A DNA stretch of 64,000 nt, from positions 1 through 64,000 of the forward strand of contig JANXZM010000039.1 of assembly GCA_025355505.1 (NCBI GenBank). The letters are read 5' to 3'. This document shows positions 23,847-32,172 of this stretch, piece by piece; positions within the stretch are counted from its first letter, which is position 1; each line of letters opens with the position of its first letter. The position numbers were made by a program, and so were the translations under genes. This stretch comes from Acidobacteriaceae bacterium (lineage in GTDB: Bacteria > Acidobacteriota > Terriglobia > Terriglobales > Acidobacteriaceae). A model generated the notes under the pieces. That model was not told where the DNA came from and did not search any database. It saw nothing but the letters and a program-made list of their open reading frames with translations.

Positions 23847-24764
23847 TTAGCTGGTGGCAGGAGCGGCGATCCTCTTGCCGCCAAAAACGGAATCCACCGT
23901 GGCTACGATCTGCTCCATAGCTCCATCAATGTCCAGCGTGAAGCGGACAAGATCCATATTTTCAAGCGCAGGATAAGTCGTGACCAGGGTCTGCCACGCC
24001 ACATCACCGCCGAGATCAACCGCTATGACCTCCTCATAGCCGTAGCCCAGGTAGCGCACCCGGCACAGAAGATCACTCAGGTGAACCAGGCATGCCAGCG
24101 GTCCGGCAGCCGGCAGAAGGCTTACATCGTGGTGACAGCGAGCGGCGTCCACCAACTCCTTGGACAAGCCCCAATGCTCGCAGAGCATCTGCCCGGTCTC
24201 GCAATGAGTAAACCCGAGAACCTGCTCTTCGATAACATGAAGGGCGACTTGCTGATCGGCTGCGCGCCGGAGGCATTCGCGAAAATCCTCGGTATAGAGG
24301 ACCGAGTTCACGAGGAACCCAAGGTCGTGCAACAATCCAGCCAGGTAAGCTTTTTCGGGCTCCGGATATTCGATTTTCTTAGCCATCCTTTGGGTGACCA
24401 AAGCGCACCCGAGCGAATGCCGCCAGAATGCATCCGGCTCAATCACCCACTTATCTTTCGGGACAACTCGATTCACGCACAAACCGAACAGCATGGAGCG
24501 TATTCTCTCGAGGCCAAGAGCCATGACCGCGGAGCGCACGGTTTCGGTCTGGCGCCTTCCGTAGAGAGGAGAATTTGCCAGGCGAAGGCATTGCGCCGCG
24601 ATCGACCCGTCGTAAGAAATCAGCTCAACCACTTTTTCAACTTTGATTTTCTCGGAAGGCAATCGCAGGATATCGAGGAGCGGCATCAGGATTGCCGGAG
24701 CGGTCGAGATCGAATCCAGCTTCTTAATTTCGGTTTCCAGTTTTGCGTGCAGTGTGGAGTTCAT
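23847..24764 (-). CDS. HDOD-domain signalling protein
   Basis: The 305-residue protein is an HDOD domain over residues 10-220: L-R-L-A-N-S-P-L-Y-G, S-A-V-M-A-L-G-L-E-R-I-R, A-Y-L-A-G-L-L-H-D-L-G and H-C-E-T-G-Q-M-L-C-E-H-W-G-L. The H-D dyad of the HD superfamily is partly present (L-L-H-D-L-G, C-H-H-D-V). HDOD proteins are regulatory and often sit with chemotaxis or cyclic-di-GMP genes. The ATG at 24764 overlaps the cheR stop by four bases (ATGA), so translation is probably coupled; this is the last gene of the che cluster. The open frame extends further upstream inside cheR but is not used. Confidence 0.9.
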   Translation of the reverse strand: MNSTLHAKLETEIKKLDSISTAPAILMPLLDILRLPSEKIKVEKVVELISYDGSIAAQCLRLANSPLYGRRQTETVRSAVMALGLERIRSMLFGLCVNRVVPKDKWVIEPDAFWRHSLGCALVTQRMAKKIEYPEPEKAYLAGLLHDLGFLVNSVLYTEDFRECLRRAADQQVALHVIEEQVLGFTHCETGQMLCEHWGLSKELVDAARCHHDVSLLPAAGPLACLVHLSDLLCRVRYLGYGYEEVIAVDLGGDVAWQTLVTTYPALENMDLVRFTLDIDGAMEQIVATVDSVFGGKRIAAPATS

Positions 24765-25672
24765 TTTTTGCCTCCGCCGGCCGGAGGGGCGGTCGGTTTG
24801 CAATACGCCGTCGTGCCCGGAAAATGGATCAGGCGAAACGAATCGTCCACCTGGAATAAAGATTCCGCATGTCCCAGGAAAAGGTGGCCACCCGGCAAAA
24901 GATTGGAATAAAAATGCTGTACCACACGGCGCTTCGAAGCCAGGTCGAAGTAGATCAGCACATTGCAGCAGAAAATGATGTCCATCCCTTTCTGGAACAA
25001 CATCTTGCTGTCGTCACTGAGGTTCAGGCGGTCAAAGCGGATCTGCGATTTGAGCAGATCGTTGGCCTGAAGTTTCTTGTCGCCCACATCCTTGAAGTAT
25101 TTCCGGCGCAGCAGCTCGCTGGTATTGCGCAGGGCATACTCGCCGTAAATTCCGGCGCGCGCTATTTCGAGCGAATTGTCGTTCAAATCGGTGGCGAGAA
25201 TGTCCCAGGTCCACCCCGCAAGCAGCTTGTCTTTTTGTTCCAGCAGAAACATGGCCAGCGTGTGGGGCTCTTCTCCGGTCGAACAGCCGGCGCACCAGAA
25301 GCGCAGGCGTTTCAGACTGATCAAACCCTTGACCTGCAGGATCTGGGGAAGAATCACGTTGCGCAACGCATCCAACTGGGTGGGGTGGCGAAACATGTAA
25401 GTTTCGCCTATGGTGATTTCGTTCAGCAGCAGGCGCAACTCCGCGTCGCGATTTCCCCACGTCGTGAGGTGCTCCAAATACTCCGGGGGGCTGGCCACGC
25501 CGAGCGCGACCATACGGCGCGCGCAGCGTGAGATCAGAAGATAAAGCTTCTCCTCGGCATGATAGATTCCGGAGATCCGGTAAATCAGATCGCGGATCTT
25601 TAAATATGCCGGATCACCCGGGTTGGTGTCCGGAGTGACGGCAGACTTCGCTTTTGCGATTCCGATGGACAT
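24761..25672 (-). CDS. cheR: Chemotaxis protein methyltransferase CheR
   Basis: The 303-residue protein has the CheR all-alpha N-domain (about 20-95: I-R-D-L-I-Y-R-I-S-G-I-Y, with L-N-E-I-T-I-G-E-T-Y-M-F-R-H-P-T-Q). A SAM-binding domain follows, with W-C-A-G-C-S-T-G-E-E-P-H-T-L-A-M, I-L-A-T-D-L-N-D-N-S-L-E-I-A-R-A-G-I-Y and I-I-F-C-C-N-V-L-I-Y-F. It methylates receptor glutamates using S-adenosylmethionine. Its stop overlaps the start of the HDOD gene, and cheB lies 52 nt upstream. Together with cheB it provides adaptation for the two MCPs in the cluster. Confidence 0.95.
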   Translation of the reverse strand: MSIGIAKAKSAVTPDTNPGDPAYLKIRDLIYRISGIYHAEEKLYLLISRCARRMVALGVASPPEYLEHLTTWGNRDAELRLLLNEITIGETYMFRHPTQLDALRNVILPQILQVKGLISLKRLRFWCAGCSTGEEPHTLAMFLLEQKDKLLAGWTWDILATDLNDNSLEIARAGIYGEYALRNTSELLRRKYFKDVGDKKLQANDLLKSQIRFDRLNLSDDSKMLFQKGMDIIFCCNVLIYFDLASKRRVVQHFYSNLLPGGHLFLGHAESLFQVDDSFRLIHFPGTTAYCKPTAPPAGGGKK

Positions 25673-25724
25673 CGTTTCATCTTTCGCCAGCTAAACTTCC
25701 GGGCGTTGCTCAGTTAATAAATTC

Positions 25725-26801
25725 TCAAATTCTTCCCGGGCGGGCGGCGGCGGCAAAAGCCCTCTGCATCGACACCCTGCGCACCACTTCCGGCGCAATG
25801 CCGCCTAGAGGATAGATGCGATCCGCCAGGCTGGCGGCAACCACGCTTCCGGGCATGCCCCAAACCACCGAGGACGCTTCATCCTGGACGATTACCTCCC
25901 CGCCCGCCTCCCGTATCTCGGCCGACCCGCGAGTGCCATCCGCCCCCATGCCGGTCAGCACCACCGCCAGCACGTTCGCGCCGTAGGTTTGAGCCACCGA
26001 GCGAAACAACACATCCACCGCGGGGCGGCAGGAATTTTCCTGAGGATCATGGTTGATGCCCAGCACGAATTCAGTCCCTCGGCGAGCCACCGTCATGTGC
26101 TGGTCGCCGGGCGCAATCCAGATATGACCGCGCTGCAATTTTTCCCCTTCCTTGCCTTCCCGCACCTCGAGCCGCGCAAGGGTGTTGAGACGCTCGGAGA
26201 GCAGTCGCGTAAACAGCGACGGCATGTGCTGCACGATCACGATGGGCACGGGAAAATCTGCGGGGAACTGCGGGATCAGCAGAGTCAGCGCGTTCGGTCC
26301 ACCGGTTGACGTGCCGATGGCCACCACGTCAATCCGCGCCTGCGGGCGGGCGGAGACCAGCGTGGGCTTCGGCCAGGGCCCCGGCTGCGGCACACGCACC
26401 ACGCACAAGGACTTGATCTTCCGAATCAGTTCTTCCCGCACCCGCTCGCGCGAGACACCCGCTCTCTCATGCGAAGGTTTCGTGACATAGTCGCTGGCTC
26501 CCCGGGCCAACGCCTCCAGGGTTGCCGTCGCACCGCGCTCGGTAAGAGTACTGAACATAATCACCGGTAATTTTGGATACAGTTTGCGAATCTCGACCAG
26601 GGTTTCCAGCCCGTTCATTCCTGGCATTTCAATGTCGAGCGTGACCAGATCCGGCTTCGTCTCTGGAATCCGGGTCAGCGCCTGAATGCCGTTTCCCGCC
26701 GTGCCGGCGACGACGATCTCCGGGTCGGATGCCAGCATTTCACTGAGCACCCTGCGAATGACGGCCGAATCATCGACAACTAGTATGCGAACTGGTTGCA
26801 T
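25725..26801 (-). CDS. cheB: Chemotaxis response regulator / protein-glutamate methylesterase CheB
   Basis: The 358-residue protein has a receiver domain (5-120) with V-V-D-D-S-A-V-I-R-R and the phospho-acceptor Asp in V-T-L-D-I-E-M-P-G-M-N-G. The methylesterase domain (about 165-350) has the catalytic Ser in I-G-T-S-T-G-G-P-N-A-L, V-Q-H-M-P and V-L-T-G-M-G-A-D-G-T-R-G. Phosphorylated CheB removes methyl groups from receptors and deamidates them. Between the MCP genes and cheR on the same strand. ATG at 26801. Confidence 0.96.
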   Translation of the reverse strand: MQPVRILVVDDSAVIRRVLSEMLASDPEIVVAGTAGNGIQALTRIPETKPDLVTLDIEMPGMNGLETLVEIRKLYPKLPVIMFSTLTERGATATLEALARGASDYVTKPSHERAGVSRERVREELIRKIKSLCVVRVPQPGPWPKPTLVSARPQARIDVVAIGTSTGGPNALTLLIPQFPADFPVPIVIVQHMPSLFTRLLSERLNTLARLEVREGKEGEKLQRGHIWIAPGDQHMTVARRGTEFVLGINHDPQENSCRPAVDVLFRSVAQTYGANVLAVVLTGMGADGTRGSAEIREAGGEVIVQDEASSVVWGMPGSVVAASLADRIYPLGGIAPEVVRRVSMQRAFAAAARPGRI

Positions 26802-26853
26802 GTCTGCTGTCCCAGGTTGCTGCTGGCCTCATAAGCTTCCATAACAGCGCGTC

Positions 26854-28539
26854 TCATCGCGCACCGGCAGCATGGCCTGCCGCCTTCATCGAAGCATCTT
26901 GTTCCGGTTGCGCAGGGTCTTCCGGCGGTTTCGAGCTCTCGGCTCGAACTTTGAAGCGGTCCACCAGATCCCGCAGCTGGGTCGCCCTGCGGGCCAAATG
27001 CTCGCTGGCGATTTGCGCATCGCCGACATACGTCGAGGTGTCCTGCGCCGCATCGGCAACTTTTTTAATGTTGGTCGATATCGTGCCCGCTCCCCGCGCC
27101 GCTTCCGTCACATTCCGCGCCATTTCGCTGGTCGTCGCACTCTGTTCCTCGACCGCCGTCGCAATGTCGGTCGAAATATGGCTGATCTTGTCGATCACTC
27201 CCCGGATGCCCCCAATTGCCGCCACCGCCCCGCCCGTGTTCTCCCGGATGACCGTGATCTTCTGCTTGATCTCCTCCGTCGCTTTTGCCGTCTGCTTGGC
27301 CAGTTCCTTGACCTCGTTCGCCACCACCGCAAACCCTTTCCCCGCCTCGCCCGCCCGCGCCGCTTCAATCGTCGCGTTCAACGCCAGCAGGTTGGTCTGC
27401 TGCGCGATCGAGTTGATTACCTCGATCACCTTGCCGATTTCGACGCTCGAATCGCCCAGCAGTGACACCGTCTGGTTCGCCGATTCCGCGGCTTCGACCG
27501 CCTCGCCCACTACCCGGGCCGCCTCGGTTGCGTTCTTCGCAATCTCGCCAATGCTTGCATTCATTTCCTCGGCGCCCGAGGCCAGGGTCTGCAAATTGGT
27601 GTTGATCTGACTGCCAGCTTCGAAAACCACCAGCGCCTGTGCCGTCGTCTCCTCGGAATTGACCGTGATCCGCTGGCTCGAACTGGCAAGCTCGTCGCTC
27701 GCCTGTGCAACCTGTTCCGCAGTCCCCCGCATGGACTGGATCAAGTCATGCAGGCTGGTCTGCATCCGGTTGATCGCCTGCGTCAGGTCGCCCAGTTCGT
27801 CGTTGCCCTGAGATTTCATTTCCTCGCACGTCAAGTCCCCGGCGGCTATGGACTCCGCCTGGGCCAGAATGGAATTGGTGGTGGCGGAAATGCGGCGGCT
27901 CAGAAACACTGCCACGAAAATGCCGATGCCCAGCGCCGCGAAAGTGGTTGCCGCGATGGTCAATCTGAGCGCCCGGTTCTTCGCACGCAATTGTTCCCGG
28001 TTCCTGGTCAATTGCGTGACGAACTCATCCGCCATTTCGTCCAGGGATTTCTTGATTGCCTCATTGATCGGTGAGGCCTGGTCGGTAAAGTCGTCTCCCG
28101 ACTTAATCACCGCACCGGACTCGCCAGCGGCAACATTCATCGCATCCTCCTGGTCGCTATGGAGCAGCGGAAGTTGCTTCTTGACTTCGTCCCATTGGTC
28201 ACGGTTGGCCTGAGCCGCCCATTGGGGAGCCAATTCGTCCATCCCCTCCGTGTCCTTTTCAATCTCGTCCCAGGCTCCCTTCCACGCCACCCTCGCGTCC
28301 TCTCTCCGGGCTGGTTTTGCGCCCGCCAGAATCGCTTGCCGCCCTGTGTTCTGTGTCTGATTCAGGTCCCGCTGCAGCCTTCTGGCGGTTTCAAGCGAGG
28401 GCGAACGTATACCGAGCGCGCCCTCCTGAGTTTGCCCCGTGTCGACCGACTTCAGGTAGGTCATGGTAGAGCTGAACGACATCAAGGCCAGGATCACTCC
28501 AAAACCCCCGCCTAGCTTTTTTCCAAGTGTAAGTCTCAT
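26854..28539 (-). CDS. Methyl-accepting chemotaxis protein (first of a pair)
   Basis: The 561-residue protein has an N-terminal membrane helix ([15 protein letters not shown]), a helical periplasmic sensor of about 150 residues and a second helix near 187-208 ([21 protein letters not shown]). A HAMP domain follows (to about 260), then the signalling domain with hairpin tip [21 protein letters not shown]. Its signalling half is almost identical, also in DNA, to that of the next MCP (28733-30394), while the sensor halves differ. No C-terminal CheR-docking pentapeptide is present. Confidence 0.94.
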   Translation of the reverse strand: MRLTLGKKLGGGFGVILALMSFSSTMTYLKSVDTGQTQEGALGIRSPSLETARRLQRDLNQTQNTGRQAILAGAKPARREDARVAWKGAWDEIEKDTEGMDELAPQWAAQANRDQWDEVKKQLPLLHSDQEDAMNVAAGESGAVIKSGDDFTDQASPINEAIKKSLDEMADEFVTQLTRNREQLRAKNRALRLTIAATTFAALGIGIFVAVFLSRRISATTNSILAQAESIAAGDLTCEEMKSQGNDELGDLTQAINRMQTSLHDLIQSMRGTAEQVAQASDELASSSQRITVNSEETTAQALVVFEAGSQINTNLQTLASGAEEMNASIGEIAKNATEAARVVGEAVEAAESANQTVSLLGDSSVEIGKVIEVINSIAQQTNLLALNATIEAARAGEAGKGFAVVANEVKELAKQTAKATEEIKQKITVIRENTGGAVAAIGGIRGVIDKISHISTDIATAVEEQSATTSEMARNVTEAARGAGTISTNIKKVADAAQDTSTYVGDAQIASEHLARRATQLRDLVDRFKVRAESSKPPEDPAQPEQDASMKAAGHAAGAR

Positions 28540-28732
28540 GCGCTACTCCTAGAGAGCTGGTGAATGTGAAACCAAATTTTTTTGCCCGCCAACCGCGCCG
28601 AGGCGAGCGGCACTCCGCCATAATGCGCCGGCGGTTTCAGCTGCCGGCTCGAAGCCGCGGAATCGGGCCGCTTCGCCACCAGCCTGCCCTGAAATGCAGC
28701 TGTGGGCCTCAACGAATCCGACAAAAACCTTC

Positions 28733-30394
28733 TCAGCGCTTACCCGCGGCATGGCTTGCCGCCTTCGGCAAGCGGCCTTCGTCCTGTTTCTTCGCGCTCC
28801 CGGTGTCGACTTTGAAGCGGCCCACCAGATCCCGCAACTGGTTCGCCATCCGCGCCAGATGTTCGGTCGCCGTATGCGCTTCGCCGACCGTCGTCGAAGT
28901 GTTCTGCGCCGCCGCCGCCACCCCTTTGATGTTGTCCGAGATTGTCGTCGCTCCACGCGCCGCTTCCGTCACATTCCGCGCCATTTCACTGGTCGTCGCA
29001 CTCTGTTCCTCGACCGCCGTCGCAATGTCGGTCGAAATATGGCTGATCTTGTCGATCACTCCCCGGATGCCCCCAATTGCCGCCACCGCCCCGCCCGTGT
29101 TCTCCCGGATGACGCCGATCTTTTGCTTGATCTCCTCCGTCGCTTTCGCCGTCTGCTTGGCCAGTTCCTTGACTTCGTTCGCCACCACCGCGAACCCCTT
29201 CCCCGCCTCGCCCGCCCGCGCCGCTTCAATCGTCGCGTTCAACGCCAGCAGGTTGGTCTGCTGCGCGATCGACGTGATCACCTCGATCACCTTCCCAATT
29301 TCGACGCTTGAATCGCCCAGCCGCGATACCGTCTGGTTCGCCGATTCCGCGACTTCGACCGCTTCGACCGCCACCCGCGCCGCCTCGGTTGCATTCTTCG
29401 CAATCTCGCCAATGGTCGAACTCATTTCCTCGGCCCCCGAGGCCAGCGTCTGCAGGTTGATATTGACCTGACTGCCGGCTTCGGAAACCACCTGCGCCTG
29501 CGCCGTCGTCTCTTCGGAGTTCGCCGTGATCTGCTGGCTGGTGGCGGACAGCTCTTCGCTCGCACTGGCCACCTGCTCCGCGTTTTCGGCAATCGATCCA
29601 ATGGTCTTGGCTATGCCTTCGATCGCCTGGTTCAGCGCGCGGCCCATGTCGCCGATCTCGTCCGTAGAGTCCACCTCAACATGTTGACGGAGGTCGCCAT
29701 CGGCCAGCGCTTGCAGCACAGTCAATGTCCTGTTGAGAGGACCAAGAATGCCGCGGGCGATGACATACGAAAGACCAACCACCAGGACGAGCGCGACCAG
29801 TCCAACCAGAATCAGTGTCCGAGTTCGACTCTGCACTACAGCGGCAGCCTCGGCTTGATTGTTCGCGACAACGTCATTGGTGACTTTTAAGATGTCGTCC
29901 ACGATCGCTGCCTGGGCAGTGAACAGTTTCGCCATCTTGGTCGTCCGAATCTCATGGGCCTTCTTCCGGTCCCCGCTCAGCACGGCAGGGACAAATTCCT
30001 GCTCCATGATCCCAAACCATTCGTTAGCGCTGGTGTAGGCGGCGCCGCCTACCAGTTCTTTGAGCTTGCCCTCCGGGAGTTGGTGCATCCATTTCGTGTG
30101 ACCTTCCTCAAAGTTCTTTTGGCCTTCTCGCAGCAGTTCCAGAAAGTGTTGGGTGGTGGCCTGGTCAGGTGCTTCTTCCATTTTCACGGCGTCCAGCACG
30201 GCCACCCCGAGACTCTGCGAGGGTTGAACGTAATCTGCATATATGTCCTTTGTCATTGCAATCCGCTCGTAAACCGGGCCACCAACCTCGACCTGACCCA
30301 GCGTCGTGAATGCCACCACGCCAAAAACCAGCAACCCCAGTACGGCGGAACCGGCCAGCAGGAACAGCTTCGCTTTGAACGACAAGTTCTTCAT
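28733..30394 (-). CDS. Methyl-accepting chemotaxis protein (second of a pair)
   Basis: The 553-residue protein has a first membrane helix ([20 protein letters not shown]) and a four-helix sensor with L-Y/W-rich turns. A second helix lies near 193-213 ([17 protein letters not shown]), followed by HAMP and a signalling domain with the same tip as its neighbour. The sensor is unlike that of the first MCP, so the two receptors should sense different cues but feed one kinase. About 190 bp with no gene separates them. Confidence 0.94.
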   Translation of the reverse strand: MKNLSFKAKLFLLAGSAVLGLLVFGVVAFTTLGQVEVGGPVYERIAMTKDIYADYVQPSQSLGVAVLDAVKMEEAPDQATTQHFLELLREGQKNFEEGHTKWMHQLPEGKLKELVGGAAYTSANEWFGIMEQEFVPAVLSGDRKKAHEIRTTKMAKLFTAQAAIVDDILKVTNDVVANNQAEAAAVVQSRTRTLILVGLVALVLVVGLSYVIARGILGPLNRTLTVLQALADGDLRQHVEVDSTDEIGDMGRALNQAIEGIAKTIGSIAENAEQVASASEELSATSQQITANSEETTAQAQVVSEAGSQVNINLQTLASGAEEMSSTIGEIAKNATEAARVAVEAVEVAESANQTVSRLGDSSVEIGKVIEVITSIAQQTNLLALNATIEAARAGEAGKGFAVVANEVKELAKQTAKATEEIKQKIGVIRENTGGAVAAIGGIRGVIDKISHISTDIATAVEEQSATTSEMARNVTEAARGATTISDNIKGVAAAAQNTSTTVGEAHTATEHLARMANQLRDLVGRFKVDTGSAKKQDEGRLPKAASHAAGKR

Positions 30395-30478
30395 TTCCAG
30401 CCCTCACCATCTCTCAAAATACGTGCGTATCTCGGTCTCGCATGCTCGTGCCTCTAATACCCGTCCCACAAACATTGA

Positions 30479-30703
30479 TCATTCGCGGCGCTGCAACTCC
30501 GTGACAGGATCAATCCAGCCCATTCCAACAAGAATTTCATCGGCATCGACGTCGTTGACCTCAACTACAATCCAAGAACAAAAGGGAGGGGGCGATGGTT
30601 CCTGACAAAATCGCCGCCACACGCAGCCTCGCGGAATGTGCTCCCACTTAGACCGAAAAAGAACGCAGCAGTTGACTGGCCTTCCTACCTCGTCCGGATC
30701 CAC
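30479..30703 (-). CDS. Doubtful small ORF after the outer-membrane protein gene
   Basis: A 74-codon frame starts at a GTG overlapping the end of the outer-membrane gene by about 19 nt. Its middle (V-E-V-N-D-V-D-A-D-E-I-L-V-G-M-G-W-I-D-P-V-T-E-L) reads like protein, but there is no clear ribosome-binding site and no family is recognised. It may equally be a non-coding gap before the MCP genes. Confidence 0.25.
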   Translation of the reverse strand: MDPDEVGRPVNCCVLFRSKWEHIPRGCVWRRFCQEPSPPPFCSWIVVEVNDVDADEILVGMGWIDPVTELQRRE

Positions 30704-31527
30704 GAATAGACGTTCCCTAATGCATAGGTGACGCCAACGAAAACCCGCTTCCGTAAAGCTCCCGAGGTGATTCCGGCATCCAGACCGCTATCCAGATACC
30801 AGCGCGGTTGCACCTGATAGTTGAATCCGATCATGGCGAAAGCAAAAGCCGGAGTGCTTTGATTGAGAAGCGTCGAACCGTAGGGTTCCACCACCAAGTT
30901 CAAGCGGCGCGTCAGGGTTAGCCAGGACGAAAGCGCGAATCCCGTGCTGTGATCGAATCCAGAAGCGGCTGGACGGCCAGCCAGCAGTTCAATCACGTTG
31001 AAGTCAAGGTGGAGCCGATGAATATCTTTGCTGGCAAGAAACGAGATGGCATGATCGACCCGGCCCGAACCTAATCCGAGCACCACGCTCGCCGACGGCA
31101 CCTTTGCCGCATAAAACAAACCCAAACTGGGCCGGCGTTTTGTCTGTTTCAGGAAACGGTACTTCAAGCCCAGCCAGGTGTCGCCAAAGCCAGTCCGATT
31201 CCCAGATCCATCCATGACGTGAAGAAAAATGGATGAGGACCAGTGAAAGTCCAGGTTGTGGGTAAGCCCCATCCGCAGGCCGCCGGAAAGGTCGTCGCGA
31301 TTCGCCCCGCTGCCCGGCCATTGCCGTTCCAGGCCATACTCGAGTTCCACTACGCCGCACTCGGTTGTGTCCGTGGCGTTAGCCACAGTAGGCCGGCTGG
31401 AAACTGAAACGACGGCCCTGCCGGCACAAGCTTCCGTGGAATTCAATGGCGCCTGGGCCCATGTCCGTGTGGCCCCCAGAAACAACACTGCCGACGTGAG
31501 CAGAATGCAGGGTCTTTGAGAACGCAT
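30685..31527 (-). CDS. Outer-membrane beta-barrel protein (MetA-like transporter family)
   Basis: The 280-residue protein has a signal peptide (L-L-T-S-A-V-L-F-L-G-A-T-R-T-W-A-Q-A). Repeated amphipathic strands follow, such as V-V-E-L-E-Y-G-L-E-R-Q-W, G-G-L-R-M-G-L-T-H-N-L-D-F and F-G-D-T-W-L-G-L-K-Y-R-F-L. The pattern fits the putative MetA-pathway/outer-membrane transporter barrels (Phenol_MetA_deg). Whether it transports anything is unknown. Its place inside a che cluster, between cheW and the MCPs, is unusual and suggests an outer-membrane ligand route or structural role for the receptors. Confidence 0.72.
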   Translation of the reverse strand: MRSQRPCILLTSAVLFLGATRTWAQAPLNSTEACAGRAVVSVSSRPTVANATDTTECGVVELEYGLERQWPGSGANRDDLSGGLRMGLTHNLDFHWSSSIFLHVMDGSGNRTGFGDTWLGLKYRFLKQTKRRPSLGLFYAAKVPSASVVLGLGSGRVDHAISFLASKDIHRLHLDFNVIELLAGRPAASGFDHSTGFALSSWLTLTRRLNLVVEPYGSTLLNQSTPAFAFAMIGFNYQVQPRWYLDSGLDAGITSGALRKRVFVGVTYALGNVYSWIRTR

Positions 31528-31651
31528 AAGTTTCCCCTAATCGTCAGCTAGCCGAAAACACCTCGAAGCAGCGTCCTCAGCCGGAGCCTACGACTTCGGG
31601 CTCGCCATTCAACGCTCGCCAATCAACGCTTGCCATTCAGCCGCTCACCGC

Positions 31652-32137
31652 TCAGCCCCCGCTGCTCTGCCCCTGACCGATTGCCTGAATCTCGCATGCC
31701 TGGTCGGTATCGAGGACGTGCATCAACTGGTGCTCGAGTTTGTGCACTCCGAGGATCACCGACCGCAACCGCGGCGACAGCGTCTCGGGCGAGGGTTCAA
31801 ACGTCTGCTCTTCCACCTCGACTACGTTGCCAACTTCGTCGGCCAGCAGGCACACCGTACCCGACGCTGCGCGCACCACCAGGCAGATCGGAGTCATGTC
31901 CGGGGAACGCTCGGGCAGTTCCAGTTGGCGGCGCAGTTCGAGAGCCACCACCACCTGCCCGCGCAGGTTCATCAGCCCGCTCACCACCGGCGGCGCCAGA
32001 GGAACCGGGCGCAACTCGCGGTACGTGACCACTTCCTGAATCTTTTGCGACTCCACTCCGCATAGCAAGTGATCCAGGTAAAACGTGCAGAATTGACGAG
32101 TGCTGGTCGTCGTCATAAGTTCAGTCATAAGTTCCAT
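31652..32137 (-). CDS. cheW: Chemotaxis coupling protein CheW
   Basis: The 161-residue protein is a single CheW domain with F-Y-L-D-H-L-L-C-G-V, I-Q-E-V-V-T-Y-R-E-L-R-P-V-P-L-A-P, V-S-G-L-M-N-L-R-G-Q-V-V-V-A-L-E-L and L-A-D-E-V-G-N-V-V-E-V. It links receptors to the CheA kinase. The start lies in a short tandem repeat (32112-32160) that yields several in-frame ATGs (residues 1, 4 and 8), so the exact start is not certain. cheA ends 35 nt upstream. Confidence 0.94.
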   Translation of the reverse strand: MELMTELMTTTSTRQFCTFYLDHLLCGVESQKIQEVVTYRELRPVPLAPPVVSGLMNLRGQVVVALELRRQLELPERSPDMTPICLVVRAASGTVCLLADEVGNVVEVEEQTFEPSPETLSPRLRSVILGVHKLEHQLMHVLDTDQACEIQAIGQGQSSGG

Positions 32138-32160
32138 TCATAAATTCGGTCATAAGTTCA
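32112..32160. repeat. Short tandem repeat at the cheA-cheW junction
   Basis: Four units of the form CATAAGTTC with 4-8 nt spacers (GTCATAAGTTC, AGTCATAAGTTC, CATTCATAAATTC, GGTCATAAGTTC). On the coding strand each unit supplies GAACTTATG, an ATG with a purine-rich lead. Confidence 0.75.
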
Positions 32161-32172
32161 GCGCCTGGCCAG

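Noticed and set aside
24081-24911. 276-codon plus-strand frame
   Set aside because: Antisense to the HDOD and cheR genes, without its own domain signal.
28560-29471. 303-codon plus-strand frame
   Set aside because: It is the antisense reading of an MCP signalling domain; the same long antisense pattern appears in the neighbouring MCP at 26951-27610.
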